A DNA stretch of 64,000 bases from Virgifigura sp964551315 (GCA_964551315.1 CAZKCM010000005.1:1-64000), one strand, 5' to 3'. Positions 26,700 through 35,998 are shown, counted from the first letter of the stretch. Notes: generated by a model from the sequence alone, not told the origin. Translations and numbers: made by a program.

Positions 26700-26863
26700 G
26701 GTGCGGCACGGGCGGCAACAGGACAAGCGGTCGATGCACCTCGGGCGGAGGCGACTCGAAGGGCCGAGCGGGCGACGCGGCAAGAACCAGCTCGGCCGCC
26801 GGTCGGTTCCCTCCCGTTGGCCGCGGCTCGGGCGTCAGATCCGACCACTTTCCCGGCCGGCCG

Positions 26864-27391
26864 CTACAGCATCGCTCCGCGAAAGTCGTCGTAGACCTGC
26901 CGCAGCCGCGCGCGCTCGCGCAGTTCAGCCAATTCCTTGGATCGCGCATACGCTGCTTCGGCCTCGGTCACCTGCCTCGTCAACTCTTCGAGGCGCCGAT
27001 GACGTTCGCCGCGCGTGAGGGTGCCTTGCTGAATGGCCGTGGTCATCAGCAGGTCTTCCGCGATCAACTGCTCGTAGACGAAGGCAAGCTGCGGCGCCGC
27101 TTCGATCCGTTGCCGGATCGCGTCGTAGACACATTGCCGCCATTCCAGCTCGTTCGGCAGCAGCCCGCGCTCCACCGATGCCGGATCCATCGCGGGGTCG
27201 TAGCCGTGCCGCCGCGAACATTCCATCGCCGCGGCACGCAGGGGCGCGACGCCGGTCCCGCCGGCGTCCGCGGCAACAAGCGGCGCCCGCTCCGCCGCGC
27301 AGCCCAAGAGCAAGGCCAAGGCGATGCCGATTCCACAGAAGACGGGCCAGTGGGAAGATGTCTCGCCGTCGCAGACTGGATCGCTGTGCAT
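26864..27391 (-). CDS. Hypothetical lipoprotein
   Basis: Protein of 175 aa whose ATG follows GGAGG. An N-terminal hydrophobic segment ending in a lipobox (ALALLLGC) predicts a lipoprotein. The mature part is largely helical and charged (QRIEAAPQLAFVYEQLIAED; RHRRLEELTRQVTEAEAAYA; ELAELRERARLRQVYDDFRG), probably a short coiled coil. No domain recognised. It lies upstream of the M48 peptidase gene on the same strand, 165 bases away. Confidence 0.65.
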   Translation of the reverse strand: MHSDPVCDGETSSHWPVFCGIGIALALLLGCAAERAPLVAADAGGTGVAPLRAAAMECSRRHGYDPAMDPASVERGLLPNELEWRQCVYDAIRQRIEAAPQLAFVYEQLIAEDLLMTTAIQQGTLTRGERHRRLEELTRQVTEAEAAYARSKELAELRERARLRQVYDDFRGAML

Positions 27392-27625
27392 GGTGCCTCC
27401 AAGGATTGGACCACGCGGCCGCTCATGTATCGACCGGCACCCGGCCGGGCATTTTCCGGCGTTGCTGCTTCTGGTTCGCCGGCCGGGCGATCGCCCGCGA
27501 CCGCGTCTTCACCGGACGTGATCGGAGGGAGGTGCGGTCCAAGTGACCGTCTGCCCGATCTCTTCTGGAACCCGGACGGCCGGCGCGGGTTCCCGGCTCC
27601 GCGGCGGCGAACCGGTGGGGGCGGG

Positions 27626-28027
27626 CTAGTCGATCTTCCAGCTGCCGTCCGGAAGGCGGCAACGGTCAATGACGAACTGGTAGGAGGGCTGATGGCGCCT
27701 GGGATTGATGTCGTGCCGAAGCTTCCGGCAAGGCATGCCGTTCCGCTCGAAGGAGTCGATCAGGGTGACGGTCCCGGAACGCCCGGTCTTCGGGTTCGAC
27801 CAGGTCTCGGTGCTGCCGACGGCCGGGGGCTCCTGCGCATAAAGCCGCGACTCGGCCTCGCCAAGCCGCCTCATGTCTTCGCGCGACATCTCGATGTTCC
27901 GGCCGAACGGATTGACCTGCGCCTCGGCCGGGGCGTTCACCGAGAGCCAGGCGATCGCGGCCGCGGCAAGCGACAGGGCGGCAAAGGCCGGCACCCGGCG
28001 GGCGGAAAGGCGGGGTCTTGAGGCCAC
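27626..28027 (-). CDS. RT0821/Lpp0805-like surface protein
   Basis: Exported protein of 133 aa with a signal peptide ending about NAPAEAQ. The C-terminal half (STETWSNPKTGRSGTVTLID then CRKLRHDINPRRHQPSYQF) matches the 17-kDa surface-antigen-type domain common in alphaproteobacteria, in which a WxNxxTGxxG turn precedes a CR...C pair that may form a disulfide. The start is GTG with AGGAG about 11 bases upstream. Likely periplasmic or outer-membrane; function unknown. Confidence 0.65.
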   Translation of the reverse strand: MASRPRLSARRVPAFAALSLAAAAIAWLSVNAPAEAQVNPFGRNIEMSREDMRRLGEAESRLYAQEPPAVGSTETWSNPKTGRSGTVTLIDSFERNGMPCRKLRHDINPRRHQPSYQFVIDRCRLPDGSWKID

Positions 28028-28142
28028 GGATCAGTCGCTCCTAAGCGGACGAGCGCCCCATAACCAATTATAGCAGAAACTTGTGCTCCCGGCGCGACGG
28101 AGGGGGACCTCGCGCGCTTCCGGGAAGATGCCTCGCGGAGTC

Positions 28143-30149
28143 CTACTCCTGTTGCCGGGCCATTCGCGGCGCGCGCCACTTCTGGAAGAGCAGGATGCCG
28201 ACCAGAATGGCGATCCCGATCAGATCGGTCGTCCAGCCCGGCTTGATCATCATGAGCGCGCCGACGAGCAGCACAAGCCGTTCAGGCCAGCTCATGCGGT
28301 GCAGCAGCCAACCCTGAGTCGCGGCGACGAAGGAGAGCATGCCGATCAAGGCCGTGAGGATCACCCAGGACTGGTTGAGCCAGCTTTCGACGCCGATCAG
28401 CAGCAGGGCCGGGTTGAAGAAGAACATGAAGGGCAGGATCGCCGTGCGCAGATCGTAGATGAAGCCCTGAATGCCGGTACGGATCGGGTCGGCACCGGAA
28501 ATCGCCGAGGCCGCGTAGGCGGCGAGGCCCACCGGCGGCGTGTCGTCGGCGAGAATGCCGAAGTAGAAGACGAACAGGTGCACGGCGACGAGCGGGACGA
28601 CGATCCCCGTGGCGTCGGCCATGTTGACGATGACCGGCGCCACCAGCGCCGCCATCACGATGTAGTTCGCCGTGGTCGGCAGACCCATGCCGAGGATCAG
28701 CGAGGTTATCGCGGACAGCACGAGAACGGCCCAGATGTTGCCCCCCGAGATCGCCGCGATCACCTGGGTCAGGCCGTAGCCGAGGTTCGTCATCGTCACC
28801 ATGCCGACGACGATGCCGGCGGCCGCCGTCGCCACAGCGATCACCGTCATGTTGCGCGCGCCGAGCTCCAGCCCGTCGACGATCTCCCGGCCGCCCTGGG
28901 CCAGACCGGCCAGAAACCCGCGACCGCCGCGCCAGGCGCGCCAGATCTCCTGAACCAGGATGAGGGCGACCAGCACCGCTGTCGCGTTGAGGGCGCTGCG
29001 CTCCGGCGTGAGGCGCACCCACATGAGCTCGTAGAGCAGGAACGCCACCGGGATGAGGTAGTGCACGCCCTGCTTGAAGACGCCCCACACCGGCGGCAGC
29101 TCCGCGCGCGGAATGCCCTCCAGCCCGAGCTTCAAAGCCTCCAGATGGACCACGAACAGGAGGCCGGCGTAAGTGAGCAGGGCGGGGATCAGGGCATAGA
29201 GGATCAGCTCGGAATAGGGGATGTTGATGAAGGACGCCATGATGAAGGCCGCGGCGCCCATGACCGGCGGCATCAACTGTCCGTTCACCGAGGCCGCCAC
29301 CTCGGTCGCCCCCGCCTTCACGGCCGGGTAGCCGATCCGTTTCATGAGCGGGATCGTGAAGGTACCGGTGGTCACCACATTGGCCGTGGATGAGCCGGAG
29401 ATCACCCCGGTCAGCAGGCTCGCCACCACAGCCGCCTTGGCCGGCCCGCCTCGGAGCGTGCCAAGCGCGGCATAGGCTAGATCCACGAAGTAGCGACCGG
29501 CCCCGGCGCGTTCCAGCAGGGCGCCGAACAGCACGAACAGGAACACGAAGGTCGCCGAAACCTGGATCGGCGTTCCCCAGATGCCCTCGGTCGTGATGTA
29601 GAGCTGCTGAATGATCTGCGACCAGGGATAGCCGTTGTGAAGGTAGAGCACGTCCGGCGGGGTCAGCGGGATGATGCCTGCCGGCCCGGTGATGCCGTAG
29701 AGAATGGCGAGCCCGGCGATAACCGGCAGGGCGAGGCCCACGGCGCGCCACGCCGCGAGCGCCAGCACCGCCAGCAGCAGCGTGCCCATCCAGACGTCGC
29801 GCGCCACCGGCAGGCCGCCCTGAACCGCGATCAGCTGGTAGTAGTTGACGATGATGTAAAGGCTGGCGCTGACGCCGGCCGCGGCCAGGAGCCAGTCGTA
29901 CCATGGCACGGAGCGCTTTGGACCCCACCGTGCCGGGAACGCCAGGAAAACGAGGGCGAAGGCGAAAGCCAGATGAATGGCGCCCAGCCGCTGCGGATTC
30001 ATGGTGCCGGACCAGGTCGCCCAGATCTGGAAAACGCTCCAGGCGACGCCGAGCCCGTAGATCAGCCAACGGACAATGGCCGAATCCGGATGACGCCCTC
30101 CGAATTCGGCCTCCAGGATTTCCTGAGCCTTTTGTCCCTCGTCGGTCAT
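28143..30149 (-). CDS. TRAP transporter fused 4TM/12TM permease (DctQM-type)
   Basis: Inner-membrane protein of 668 aa. The N-terminal part (about residues 25-110) holds four segments equivalent to the small DctQ subunit. The large DctM-like part follows, with VVASLLTGVISGSSTANVVT (about residues 242-261), AASVNGQLMPPVMGAAAFIM and LILGMGLPTTANYIVMAALV. This fused form is used with TAXI-type receptors, and one lies directly upstream (23 bases) on the same strand. The transporter is Na+ or H+ driven. Ligand unknown; the neighbouring hydrolase suggests a nitrogenous osmolyte. Confidence 0.92.
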   Translation of the reverse strand: MTDEGQKAQEILEAEFGGRHPDSAIVRWLIYGLGVAWSVFQIWATWSGTMNPQRLGAIHLAFAFALVFLAFPARWGPKRSVPWYDWLLAAAGVSASLYIIVNYYQLIAVQGGLPVARDVWMGTLLLAVLALAAWRAVGLALPVIAGLAILYGITGPAGIIPLTPPDVLYLHNGYPWSQIIQQLYITTEGIWGTPIQVSATFVFLFVLFGALLERAGAGRYFVDLAYAALGTLRGGPAKAAVVASLLTGVISGSSTANVVTTGTFTIPLMKRIGYPAVKAGATEVAASVNGQLMPPVMGAAAFIMASFINIPYSELILYALIPALLTYAGLLFVVHLEALKLGLEGIPRAELPPVWGVFKQGVHYLIPVAFLLYELMWVRLTPERSALNATAVLVALILVQEIWRAWRGGRGFLAGLAQGGREIVDGLELGARNMTVIAVATAAAGIVVGMVTMTNLGYGLTQVIAAISGGNIWAVLVLSAITSLILGMGLPTTANYIVMAALVAPVIVNMADATGIVVPLVAVHLFVFYFGILADDTPPVGLAAYAASAISGADPIRTGIQGFIYDLRTAILPFMFFFNPALLLIGVESWLNQSWVILTALIGMLSFVAATQGWLLHRMSWPERLVLLVGALMMIKPGWTTDLIGIAILVGILLFQKWRAPRMARQQE

Positions 30150-30172
30150 CGGCCGTCAGCCGATGCGCGCCG

Positions 30173-31189
30173 TTATTGCTGCGCCGTTTCGGCGACGAGG
30201 TCCTCCGGAATTTCGACTCCGGCCTCGCGGAAGAAGCGTTCGGCGCCGGGATGCAGCGGGATCGGAACGCCTTCCAGGGCCGTCTCGAGGGTGAAGTATT
30301 TCTTCAGGTTGGGATTCTGAATGTCGTTGTAGAAGGCGTCCAGCTTGTCCTGGAACAGTGTCTTGGCAAAGTTGTACACCGCCTCCTCGGGGAGCGCTGC
30401 GTCGGCCGCCAGCATCGCCTTCAGCGTCACCGTCTGGACGTCCTGCTGCATGCCCGGATAGGTGCCGGACGGGATCGTGAAGGGCGTGTAGAACGCGTAT
30501 TCCTGTTCCAGCATCTGGAGCTGCTCCTCGCCGATGGGAACCACCTTGATGGGCGCCGTCTGCGCCGCTTCGGTGATGGCGGCGGAGCCGACGCCCACCG
30601 TATAAAACATGGCGTCGATACGGTTGTCTCGCAGCAGGCTGACGGCATCGCCGGCGCTGCCCCGCACCGCGCTCTGAAGGTCCGAGAAGTCGATATCGTA
30701 GGCGGCCAGGATGTTCATCACGTCCTGCTCCGTACCGGAACCGACGTCTCCGACATAGACCCGCTTGCCGCTGAGGTCGGCAATGCTGTCGATTCCGGCA
30801 TCGGCGCGGGCCAGGACGTGCACGACCTCGGGATAGAGGGCGGCGACGGCGCGCAGGTTCTTCACCGGCTGGCCCTCGAAGGCCTGAACACCCTCGCCGC
30901 GATAGGCGTACTGGGCGATGTTGTTCTGCATCAAGGCCATCTGGAGCTGGCCCTGGCCGATCGCCCTGGCGTTGAACACCGAAGCGCCGGTCGAGCGGGC
31001 GTTCGCGCGAATACCGATATCGGCCTCGTTGATGATCGTCGCCATGCCGACGGCGGTCGGGTAGTACAGGCCGGTGGTCGAGCCGGAGCCGATGGTGATG
31101 AAGGTCTGAGGCTGGGCGAGCGCGACCGAGACCGACAGCCCGAGGATCGCCGAGACGGTGGCAAGCAGAGTTCTGAAGCGGATCCTCAT
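30173..31189 (-). CDS. TAXI-family TRAP transporter solute receptor
   Basis: Periplasmic receptor of 338 aa. The ATG at 31189 has GGAGGAA upstream and begins a clean signal peptide (MRIRFRTLLATVSAILGLSV to ALAQ). The start of the mature protein, TFITIGSGSTTGLYYPTAVG, and STGASVFNARAIGQGQLQMAL are family hallmarks. The central VYVGDVGSGTEQDVMNILAAY is also typical. It delivers ligand to the fused permease encoded 23 bases downstream. Confidence 0.92.
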   Translation of the reverse strand: MRIRFRTLLATVSAILGLSVSVALAQPQTFITIGSGSTTGLYYPTAVGMATIINEADIGIRANARSTGASVFNARAIGQGQLQMALMQNNIAQYAYRGEGVQAFEGQPVKNLRAVAALYPEVVHVLARADAGIDSIADLSGKRVYVGDVGSGTEQDVMNILAAYDIDFSDLQSAVRGSAGDAVSLLRDNRIDAMFYTVGVGSAAITEAAQTAPIKVVPIGEEQLQMLEQEYAFYTPFTIPSGTYPGMQQDVQTVTLKAMLAADAALPEEAVYNFAKTLFQDKLDAFYNDIQNPNLKKYFTLETALEGVPIPLHPGAERFFREAGVEIPEDLVAETAQQ

Positions 31190-31334
31190 CGCGGTGTTCC
31201 TCCGTGAATGACCTGCCGGCCGGTCGCACCGGGCCGAGCGAGACCGCACGGGCCCGCGACCGACCAGAATGAGTCCCTCATCGGGAGAACAGGCCGCTTT
31301 GCCGAAGGTTCCCGGCCGGCCTGACGCTGCTGCT

Positions 31335-32483
31335 TTACTTCTCCGTGATCGTGGACGGAGTCCTGGTCAGCACTTCCGGGCCATGGGTGCCCAGAAGGAC
31401 GGTGTTGGAGACGAAGTAGTCGCCGCGGCCCGTGCCCATCAGCCAGGACAGAATGTGGAACGCCATCCCGGTCCGGATTTCCAGCTCGCTGTCGTGGCGG
31501 AGGCCGGTCACCTTGTTGCCGCCGGTCCAGGTGGGCGGGAAGCCGATCCCGACGAGGTAGCCGCAATGGTGACGCCGGTAATGGGCAAGCCCGGCCTCGT
31601 CGACGACGCGCTGCCACGCGCGATAGACGTCGCGCGCCAGCACGCCGGGGCGCAGCGCCTCCACCACGGCGTCGAAGGCCTTCAGGCACACCGTCTCCAT
31701 CTCGCGGCTCTCGCGGGGAGCCGGGCCGACATGGACCAGCCGGCCCATCGGCGCATGATAGCGCCGGACGCAGCCGGAGAGCTCGAGGAAGACCGGCGCT
31801 CCGGCGCGAATGACGCCGTCGCCCCAGGTCGTGTGCTCCTCGCCGAGGCGGGCGCCCGGTCGGATGAAGGGGCCGAATCCGGGAAACGTGCCGCCGGCCA
31901 GAATCATCGCCCGGTGGCATTCCGCCGCGATCTCGGCCTCGCGCGCGCCGTCGCGGATCGTGTCGATGGCGGCCCGCATCGCGGCGTCGGACACCTTCGC
32001 TGCCTGCCGGATGTAGTCCTGTTCGGCAGGGCTTTTCACCAGGCGCAGGTCGTCGACCAGGCCCGAGACGTCGTGCCAACGGGCGCCCGGGAGGCCGCTC
32101 GCCAGTACCTCGGCCAGAAACGGCGTGAGACCCGCGCTTCCTTTTTCGAGGCCGAGGCGCGACCCGGCAAGCCCCATGGCGCGGAGCACCGTGACGGTTT
32201 TCTCGGCCGCGTTCTCGCTGTCCGTGTGGCCCTCGAACCGGACGTTGCGAACCTGGTTCGCGATGGTGACGCGCTCCATCGCGCGGGTGACCAGAACCGG
32301 TTCGCCGGTGACCGGAACGACCAGGATGTGCGGGGCGAAATAGCCCCAGTGATCCAGGCCGCAGAGATAGAAGATGTTCTCGGGCGAGGAGACGAGGCCG
32401 GCGTCGAGGCCGCGATCGGCGAGTCGCTCCCTGGTCAGCTCGAGGCGGCGATCGAACTCCTCTTCCGGAAACGCAGAAGTCAT
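31335..32483 (-). CDS. M24-family pita-bread hydrolase (ectoine hydrolase DoeA-like or creatinase-like)
   Basis: Cytosolic hydrolase of 382 aa with a creatinase N-terminal domain (about residues 8-140) and an M24 catalytic domain. The metal-ligand aspartates of true aminopeptidases are not at the expected place; the segment reads FLELSGCVRRYHAPMGR, as in the non-peptidase branch (DoeA, creatinase). The histidine-containing HHCGYLVGIGFPPTW is present. DoeA opens the ectoine ring; creatinase makes sarcosine and urea from creatine. Neighbours support both readings: EhuABCD-like importer for the first, SoxBDAG for the second. The ATG at 32483 follows GGGGGGAA. First gene of an operon with the TRAP genes. 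Confidence 0.75.
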   Translation of the reverse strand: MTSAFPEEEFDRRLELTRERLADRGLDAGLVSSPENIFYLCGLDHWGYFAPHILVVPVTGEPVLVTRAMERVTIANQVRNVRFEGHTDSENAAEKTVTVLRAMGLAGSRLGLEKGSAGLTPFLAEVLASGLPGARWHDVSGLVDDLRLVKSPAEQDYIRQAAKVSDAAMRAAIDTIRDGAREAEIAAECHRAMILAGGTFPGFGPFIRPGARLGEEHTTWGDGVIRAGAPVFLELSGCVRRYHAPMGRLVHVGPAPRESREMETVCLKAFDAVVEALRPGVLARDVYRAWQRVVDEAGLAHYRRHHCGYLVGIGFPPTWTGGNKVTGLRHDSELEIRTGMAFHILSWLMGTGRGDYFVSNTVLLGTHGPEVLTRTPSTITEK

Positions 32484-32810
32484 CGACGGTTCCCCCCGGG
32501 GCACGGTGTCCCGATGCGGCGCCCCTCCGATCCGGATAAACTCATCGGGATATATGTTGTATACAAGCGTTGCCGCACGGTGCTGTCAATGGCGGACGAT
32601 GCCTTTGTTTTTGCCGGTAGTAAGTCATGTGCTACGCCGATTATGCCGTTGTCCTTTGCAAGTTGTTCGCGGTGCCGGATGCGGTTGTGCACATCTGTTG
32701 ATTTTTGCGGAGGCCTGTGGCAAGGTTGTGATGGGCCTGCTGCGCGCCCCGAACATCAATCATTCGCGCCTTGAAGAGCGCGTCAAAGACATCCGCAGAG
32801 GGAGGGGAAA
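32484..32810 (+). other. Divergent promoter region of the M24-TRAP and ehu-sox operons
   Basis: No gene is seen here. The region is AT-richer than its surroundings and must hold both promoters. It contains one perfect FCD-type palindrome (listed separately) closer to the M24 side. The ribosome site GGAGG (32801-32805) for the next gene lies at its end. Confidence 0.6.
32557..32566 (+). promoter_or_regulatory. Perfect GntR/FCD-type operator palindrome
   Basis: TTGTATACAA fits the general FCD/FadR-subfamily half-site pattern TNGT...ACNA. It lies 74 bases upstream of the M24 start and about 245 bases upstream of ehuB. The encoded FCD regulator at 36030-36719 lies inside the plus-strand operon and is the likely ligand-responsive repressor acting here (inference). 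Confidence 0.55.
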
Positions 32811-33692
32811 TTGAATCTTGGCACCATGTTCACGCGCCGGTTTGCGATCGCCGCCATCGCTGCCACCGCCGCCGCGACGGTAACGACCTTCAGCCTGCCC
32901 GCCACCGCGCAGGACACGCTGGAGCGCGCCCGCGAGCAGGGCTATATCCGCGTCGGTTTCGCCAACGAAGCGCCGTATGGCTACGCGACCCCGTCCGGCG
33001 AGCTGACCGGCGAGGCGCCGGAGATCGTCAAGGCGGTCCTCCAGAAGATGGGGATTCCGGAGGTTGACGGCGTGCTGACAGAGTTCGGCTCGCTCATCCC
33101 CGGGCTCAACGCCGGCCGGTTCGACATCATCGCCGCCGGCATGTTCATCACGCCGAAGCGCTGCGAGCAGATCGCCTTCTCCGAGCCGACCTACGGCATC
33201 GGCCAGGCCTTCCTCGTCAAGGAGGGGAACCCGAAGGGCCTGAAGACCTATGAGGACGTGGCGGCCAATCCCGACGTGACGCTCGGCGTGATGGCCGGTG
33301 CCATCGAGAAGGACTACGCCGTGAAGTCGGGCGTGTCGGAGGGCCAGATCCTGACGTTCCCCGACGGGCCGAGCGGGCTGGCCGCGGTGCGGGCCGGCCG
33401 GGTCGATGCCTTCGCGCTGACCAGCCTGTCGATCGGCAACCTGGTCCAGACCGCCGGCCCCGGCGCCGGCGTCGAGCGGGCCGAACCCTTCGGCACGGTC
33501 GCGGGCGAATCGGTGAAAGGCCACGGCGGCTTCGGGTTCCGCAAGGAGGACGAGGCGCTGCTGGCCGAGTTCAACAAGCACCTGACGGCGTTCATCGGCT
33601 CGCCGGAGCATCTGGCGCTGGTCGAGCCATTCGGCTTCACCAAGGCCGAGCTGCCGGTCAAGAGCACCGCGGAGCTGTGCGCCGGGAAGTGA
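32811..33692 (+). CDS. ehuB: Ectoine/hydroxyectoine-type ABC transporter substrate-binding protein (EhuB-like)
   Basis: Periplasmic binding protein of 293 aa. TTG is chosen as start because GGAGG lies 5 bases upstream; the ATG at 32826 would leave it 20 bases away. A signal peptide ends about LPATAQ. The mature sequence RVGFANEAPYGYATPSGELT and DGVLTEFGSLIPGLNAGRFD follow EhuB closely, with aromatic residues at the places that form the ectoine cage in the rhizobial protein (APYGY, EFGS, GMFIT). Ectoine is the leading ligand candidate; another betaine-like osmolyte is possible given the sox genes downstream. Confidence 0.85.
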   Translation: MNLGTMFTRRFAIAAIAATAAATVTTFSLPATAQDTLERAREQGYIRVGFANEAPYGYATPSGELTGEAPEIVKAVLQKMGIPEVDGVLTEFGSLIPGLNAGRFDIIAAGMFITPKRCEQIAFSEPTYGIGQAFLVKEGNPKGLKTYEDVAANPDVTLGVMAGAIEKDYAVKSGVSEGQILTFPDGPSGLAAVRAGRVDAFALTSLSIGNLVQTAGPGAGVERAEPFGTVAGESVKGHGGFGFRKEDEALLAEFNKHLTAFIGSPEHLALVEPFGFTKAELPVKSTAELCAGK

Positions 33693-33703
33693 TCCCCGTG
33701 CCC

Positions 33704-33746
33704 GCCGGCCGGCGCGGCGTCGGATCGAGGCGCCGCCCCGGCCGGC
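33704..33746 (+). promoter_or_regulatory. Intercistronic stem-loop between ehuB and ehuC
   Basis: GCCGGCCGGCGCGGCG (33704-33719) pairs with CGCCGCCCCGGCCGGC (33731-33746) with one mismatch and an 11-base loop. It lies 12 bases after the binding-protein stop and before the first permease gene. No T-run follows. Confidence 0.65.
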
Positions 33747-33828
33747 CCGGGCCCCGTCCGTAGACCGGCCATCGCCGCCCATTCCGTAGGCGGCCGCCGG
33801 GAATCGGCCATCCAGGGGGGATACGCCG

Positions 33829-34551
33829 ATGAATATCCAACAGGGGACCGTGATCTTCCTGTTGAGCTTCACGGCCGGGCTGGCCGTGGCAAGCTTCGCA
33901 GGGTTTCGCGACTTCATCCCGGGTCTGCTGGAAGGGGCCTGGGTCACGATCCAGATCACCGTCATGGCCGCGGGCGTGGCCGTGGCCGCGGCGATGGTCG
34001 CCGGGCTTGCGCGGCTGTCGTCGATCAAGCCGATCCGCTGGATCGCCACGGTCTATGTGGAGATCTTTCGCGGGACTTCGGCGCTGGTCCAGTTGTTCTG
34101 GCTCTACTTCGTTCTGCCCCATTTCGGGATCAGCCTGTCCGCGACGACCGTCGCCGTGCTCGGCCTCGGCCTCAATGTCGGCGCCTACGGGTCCGAGGTC
34201 GTCCGAAGCTGCATCCAGGCGGTGCCGAAAGGGCAGTACGAGGCGGCGATCGCCCTCAACATGAGCCGGTCGTTGATGATGCGGCGGATCATCATTCCTC
34301 AGGCCGTCGTCGCGATGCTGCCCCCCTGGGGCAACCTGTTCATCGAGCTCCTGAAGGCGACGGCGCTGGTGTCTCTGATCACCATCACCGATCTCACCTT
34401 CCGCGCCTACCAGCTCAACCAGGTGACGCTGCGAACGGTCGAGATCTTCACCCTCGTGCTGATCGTCTATCTCGCGCTGTCGCTGCTCATCACCATCGGC
34501 ATGCGGGCGCTTGAGCGACGGTTCGGGGCCGGCCTCGGGAGGATCCGCTGA
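33829..34551 (+). CDS. ehuC: Ectoine-type ABC transporter permease (EhuC-like)
   Basis: Inner-membrane permease of 240 aa of the polar amino-acid type (HisMQ family). The family pattern VYVEIFRGTSALVQLFWLYF is clear, followed by the EAA loop QYEAAIALNMSRSLMMRRIIIPQ. About five membrane segments. Its stop codon shares one base with the start of ehuD (TGATG), so the two are translationally coupled and form the heterodimeric channel. Confidence 0.88.
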   Translation: MNIQQGTVIFLLSFTAGLAVASFAGFRDFIPGLLEGAWVTIQITVMAAGVAVAAAMVAGLARLSSIKPIRWIATVYVEIFRGTSALVQLFWLYFVLPHFGISLSATTVAVLGLGLNVGAYGSEVVRSCIQAVPKGQYEAAIALNMSRSLMMRRIIIPQAVVAMLPPWGNLFIELLKATALVSLITITDLTFRAYQLNQVTLRTVEIFTLVLIVYLALSLLITIGMRALERRFGAGLGRIR

Positions 34552-35210
34552 TGCTGTTCGACTGGGGCTTCGTTCTGGAGATTCTGCCGACCCTCGCGCA
34601 GGCGGCGGTGATCACCATCGAGGCGACGGTGGTCAGCTTCGTCCTGGCGCTGGTGCTCGGCCTGGTCTTCGCGCTGGCGCGCATGTCGGCGAGGCCGTAC
34701 GTTTCCCTGCCCGTGGGCGCCTTCGTCGAGTTCATCCGCTCGACACCGGTGCTGATCCAGATCTTCTTCCTCTACTTCGTGTTCCCGCAGTTCGGTGTCG
34801 TCATCCCGGCGCTCGTCGCCGGGGTGATGGCGCTGGGGCTGCACTACAGCACCTACTGCTCCGAGGTCTACCGGGCCGGTCTCGAGAACGTGCCACGGGG
34901 CCAGTGGGAGGCGGCGACGGCGCTCAACCTGGGGCCGATGGCGACCTATCGGGACATCATCCTGCCGCAGGCGATTCCGCCGATGGTGCCGGCGCTCGGC
35001 AACTATCTGGTCGGGCTGTTCAAGGAGACGCCGCTCCTGTCGGCGATCGCCGTGCTGGAGCTGATGCAGACGGCCAAGATCATCGGCTCGGAGACCTTCC
35101 GCTATCTTGAGCCGATCACCCTGGTCGGTGTTTTCTTCCTGGTGATGAGCCTGGCCTCCGCCGCCCTGATCCGGCGGGTCGAGGCGTGGCTGCGGCACCG
35201 ACGGGACTAG
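34551..35210 (+). CDS. ehuD: Ectoine-type ABC transporter permease (EhuD-like)
   Basis: Second permease, 219 aa, same family: VEFIRSTPVLIQIFFLYFVF and the EAA loop GQWEAATALNLGPMATYRDIILPQ are typical of HisM/EhuD. About five membrane segments. The ATG lies within the stop of ehuC. The ATPase gene starts 15 bases downstream. Confidence 0.88.
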   Translation: MLFDWGFVLEILPTLAQAAVITIEATVVSFVLALVLGLVFALARMSARPYVSLPVGAFVEFIRSTPVLIQIFFLYFVFPQFGVVIPALVAGVMALGLHYSTYCSEVYRAGLENVPRGQWEAATALNLGPMATYRDIILPQAIPPMVPALGNYLVGLFKETPLLSAIAVLELMQTAKIIGSETFRYLEPITLVGVFFLVMSLASAALIRRVEAWLRHRRD

Positions 35211-35224
35211 GAAAGGATCAAACC

Positions 35225-35998
35225 ATGGAACCGATGGTCCGCTTCCAGGGAGTGACCAAGCGCTTCGGGTACCTGACCGTTCTCAAGGAACTTGACCTTG
35301 ACGTGGCGCCGAACGAGAAGGTGGCGATCATCGGTCCGTCGGGTTCCGGCAAGTCGACGCTCCTGCGGGTCCTGATGACGCTCGAGCCGATCCAGGAAGG
35401 GGTGATTTATGTGGACGGCCAGCCGCTCACCCACATGGAGCGCAACGGCAAGCTGGTGCCCGCCGACGAGCGCCACCTGCGCTCGGTGCGCGGCAAGATC
35501 GGCATGGTGTTCCAGAACTTCAATCTCTTCCCGCACATGACCGCGCTGGAGAACTGCATGGAGGCGCCGGTCCGCGTCCTCGGCCTGTCGAAGGCCGAGG
35601 CGGAGGCGCGGGCTGCGGAGCTCCTCAAGATGGTGGGCCTGGACGACAAGATGGATGCGCGGCCGAGCCGCCTGTCGGGCGGCCAGCAGCAGCGGGTGGC
35701 GATCGCCCGGGCATTGGCGATGCGGCCGAAGGTGATGCTGTTCGACGAGGTGACCTCGGCGCTCGACCCGGAACTGGTCGGCGAGGTGCTGAACGTCATT
35801 CGCAAGCTCGGCGAGGAGCACAACCTCACCATGCTGATGGTGACCCACCAGATGGGCTTCGCGCGTGAATTCGCCGACCGGGTCTGCTTCTTCTACGACG
35901 GCCGCATCGCCGAGCAAGGCCCGCCGGAGGAGTTCTTCTCCAATCCCCAGAACGAGCGCACCCGCGCCTTCCTCAGCGCCGTCCTGGAGGCGCATTAG
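35225..35998 (+). CDS. ehuA: Ectoine-type ABC transporter ATP-binding protein (EhuA-like)
   Basis: Cytoplasmic ATPase of 257 aa, the usual length for the polar amino-acid class. Walker A GPSGSGKST, signature LSGGQQQRV, Walker B VMLFDEVTSALDPE and VTHQMGFAREFADRV are all present. The ATG at 35225 follows AAAGGA; an earlier in-frame ATG at 35186 would overlap ehuD and lacks a ribosome site. Order B-C-D-A here differs from the A-B-C-D naming order of rhizobial ehu genes. Confidence 0.9.
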   Translation: MEPMVRFQGVTKRFGYLTVLKELDLDVAPNEKVAIIGPSGSGKSTLLRVLMTLEPIQEGVIYVDGQPLTHMERNGKLVPADERHLRSVRGKIGMVFQNFNLFPHMTALENCMEAPVRVLGLSKAEAEARAAELLKMVGLDDKMDARPSRLSGGQQQRVAIARALAMRPKVMLFDEVTSALDPELVGEVLNVIRKLGEEHNLTMLMVTHQMGFAREFADRVCFFYDGRIAEQGPPEEFFSNPQNERTRAFLSAVLEAH

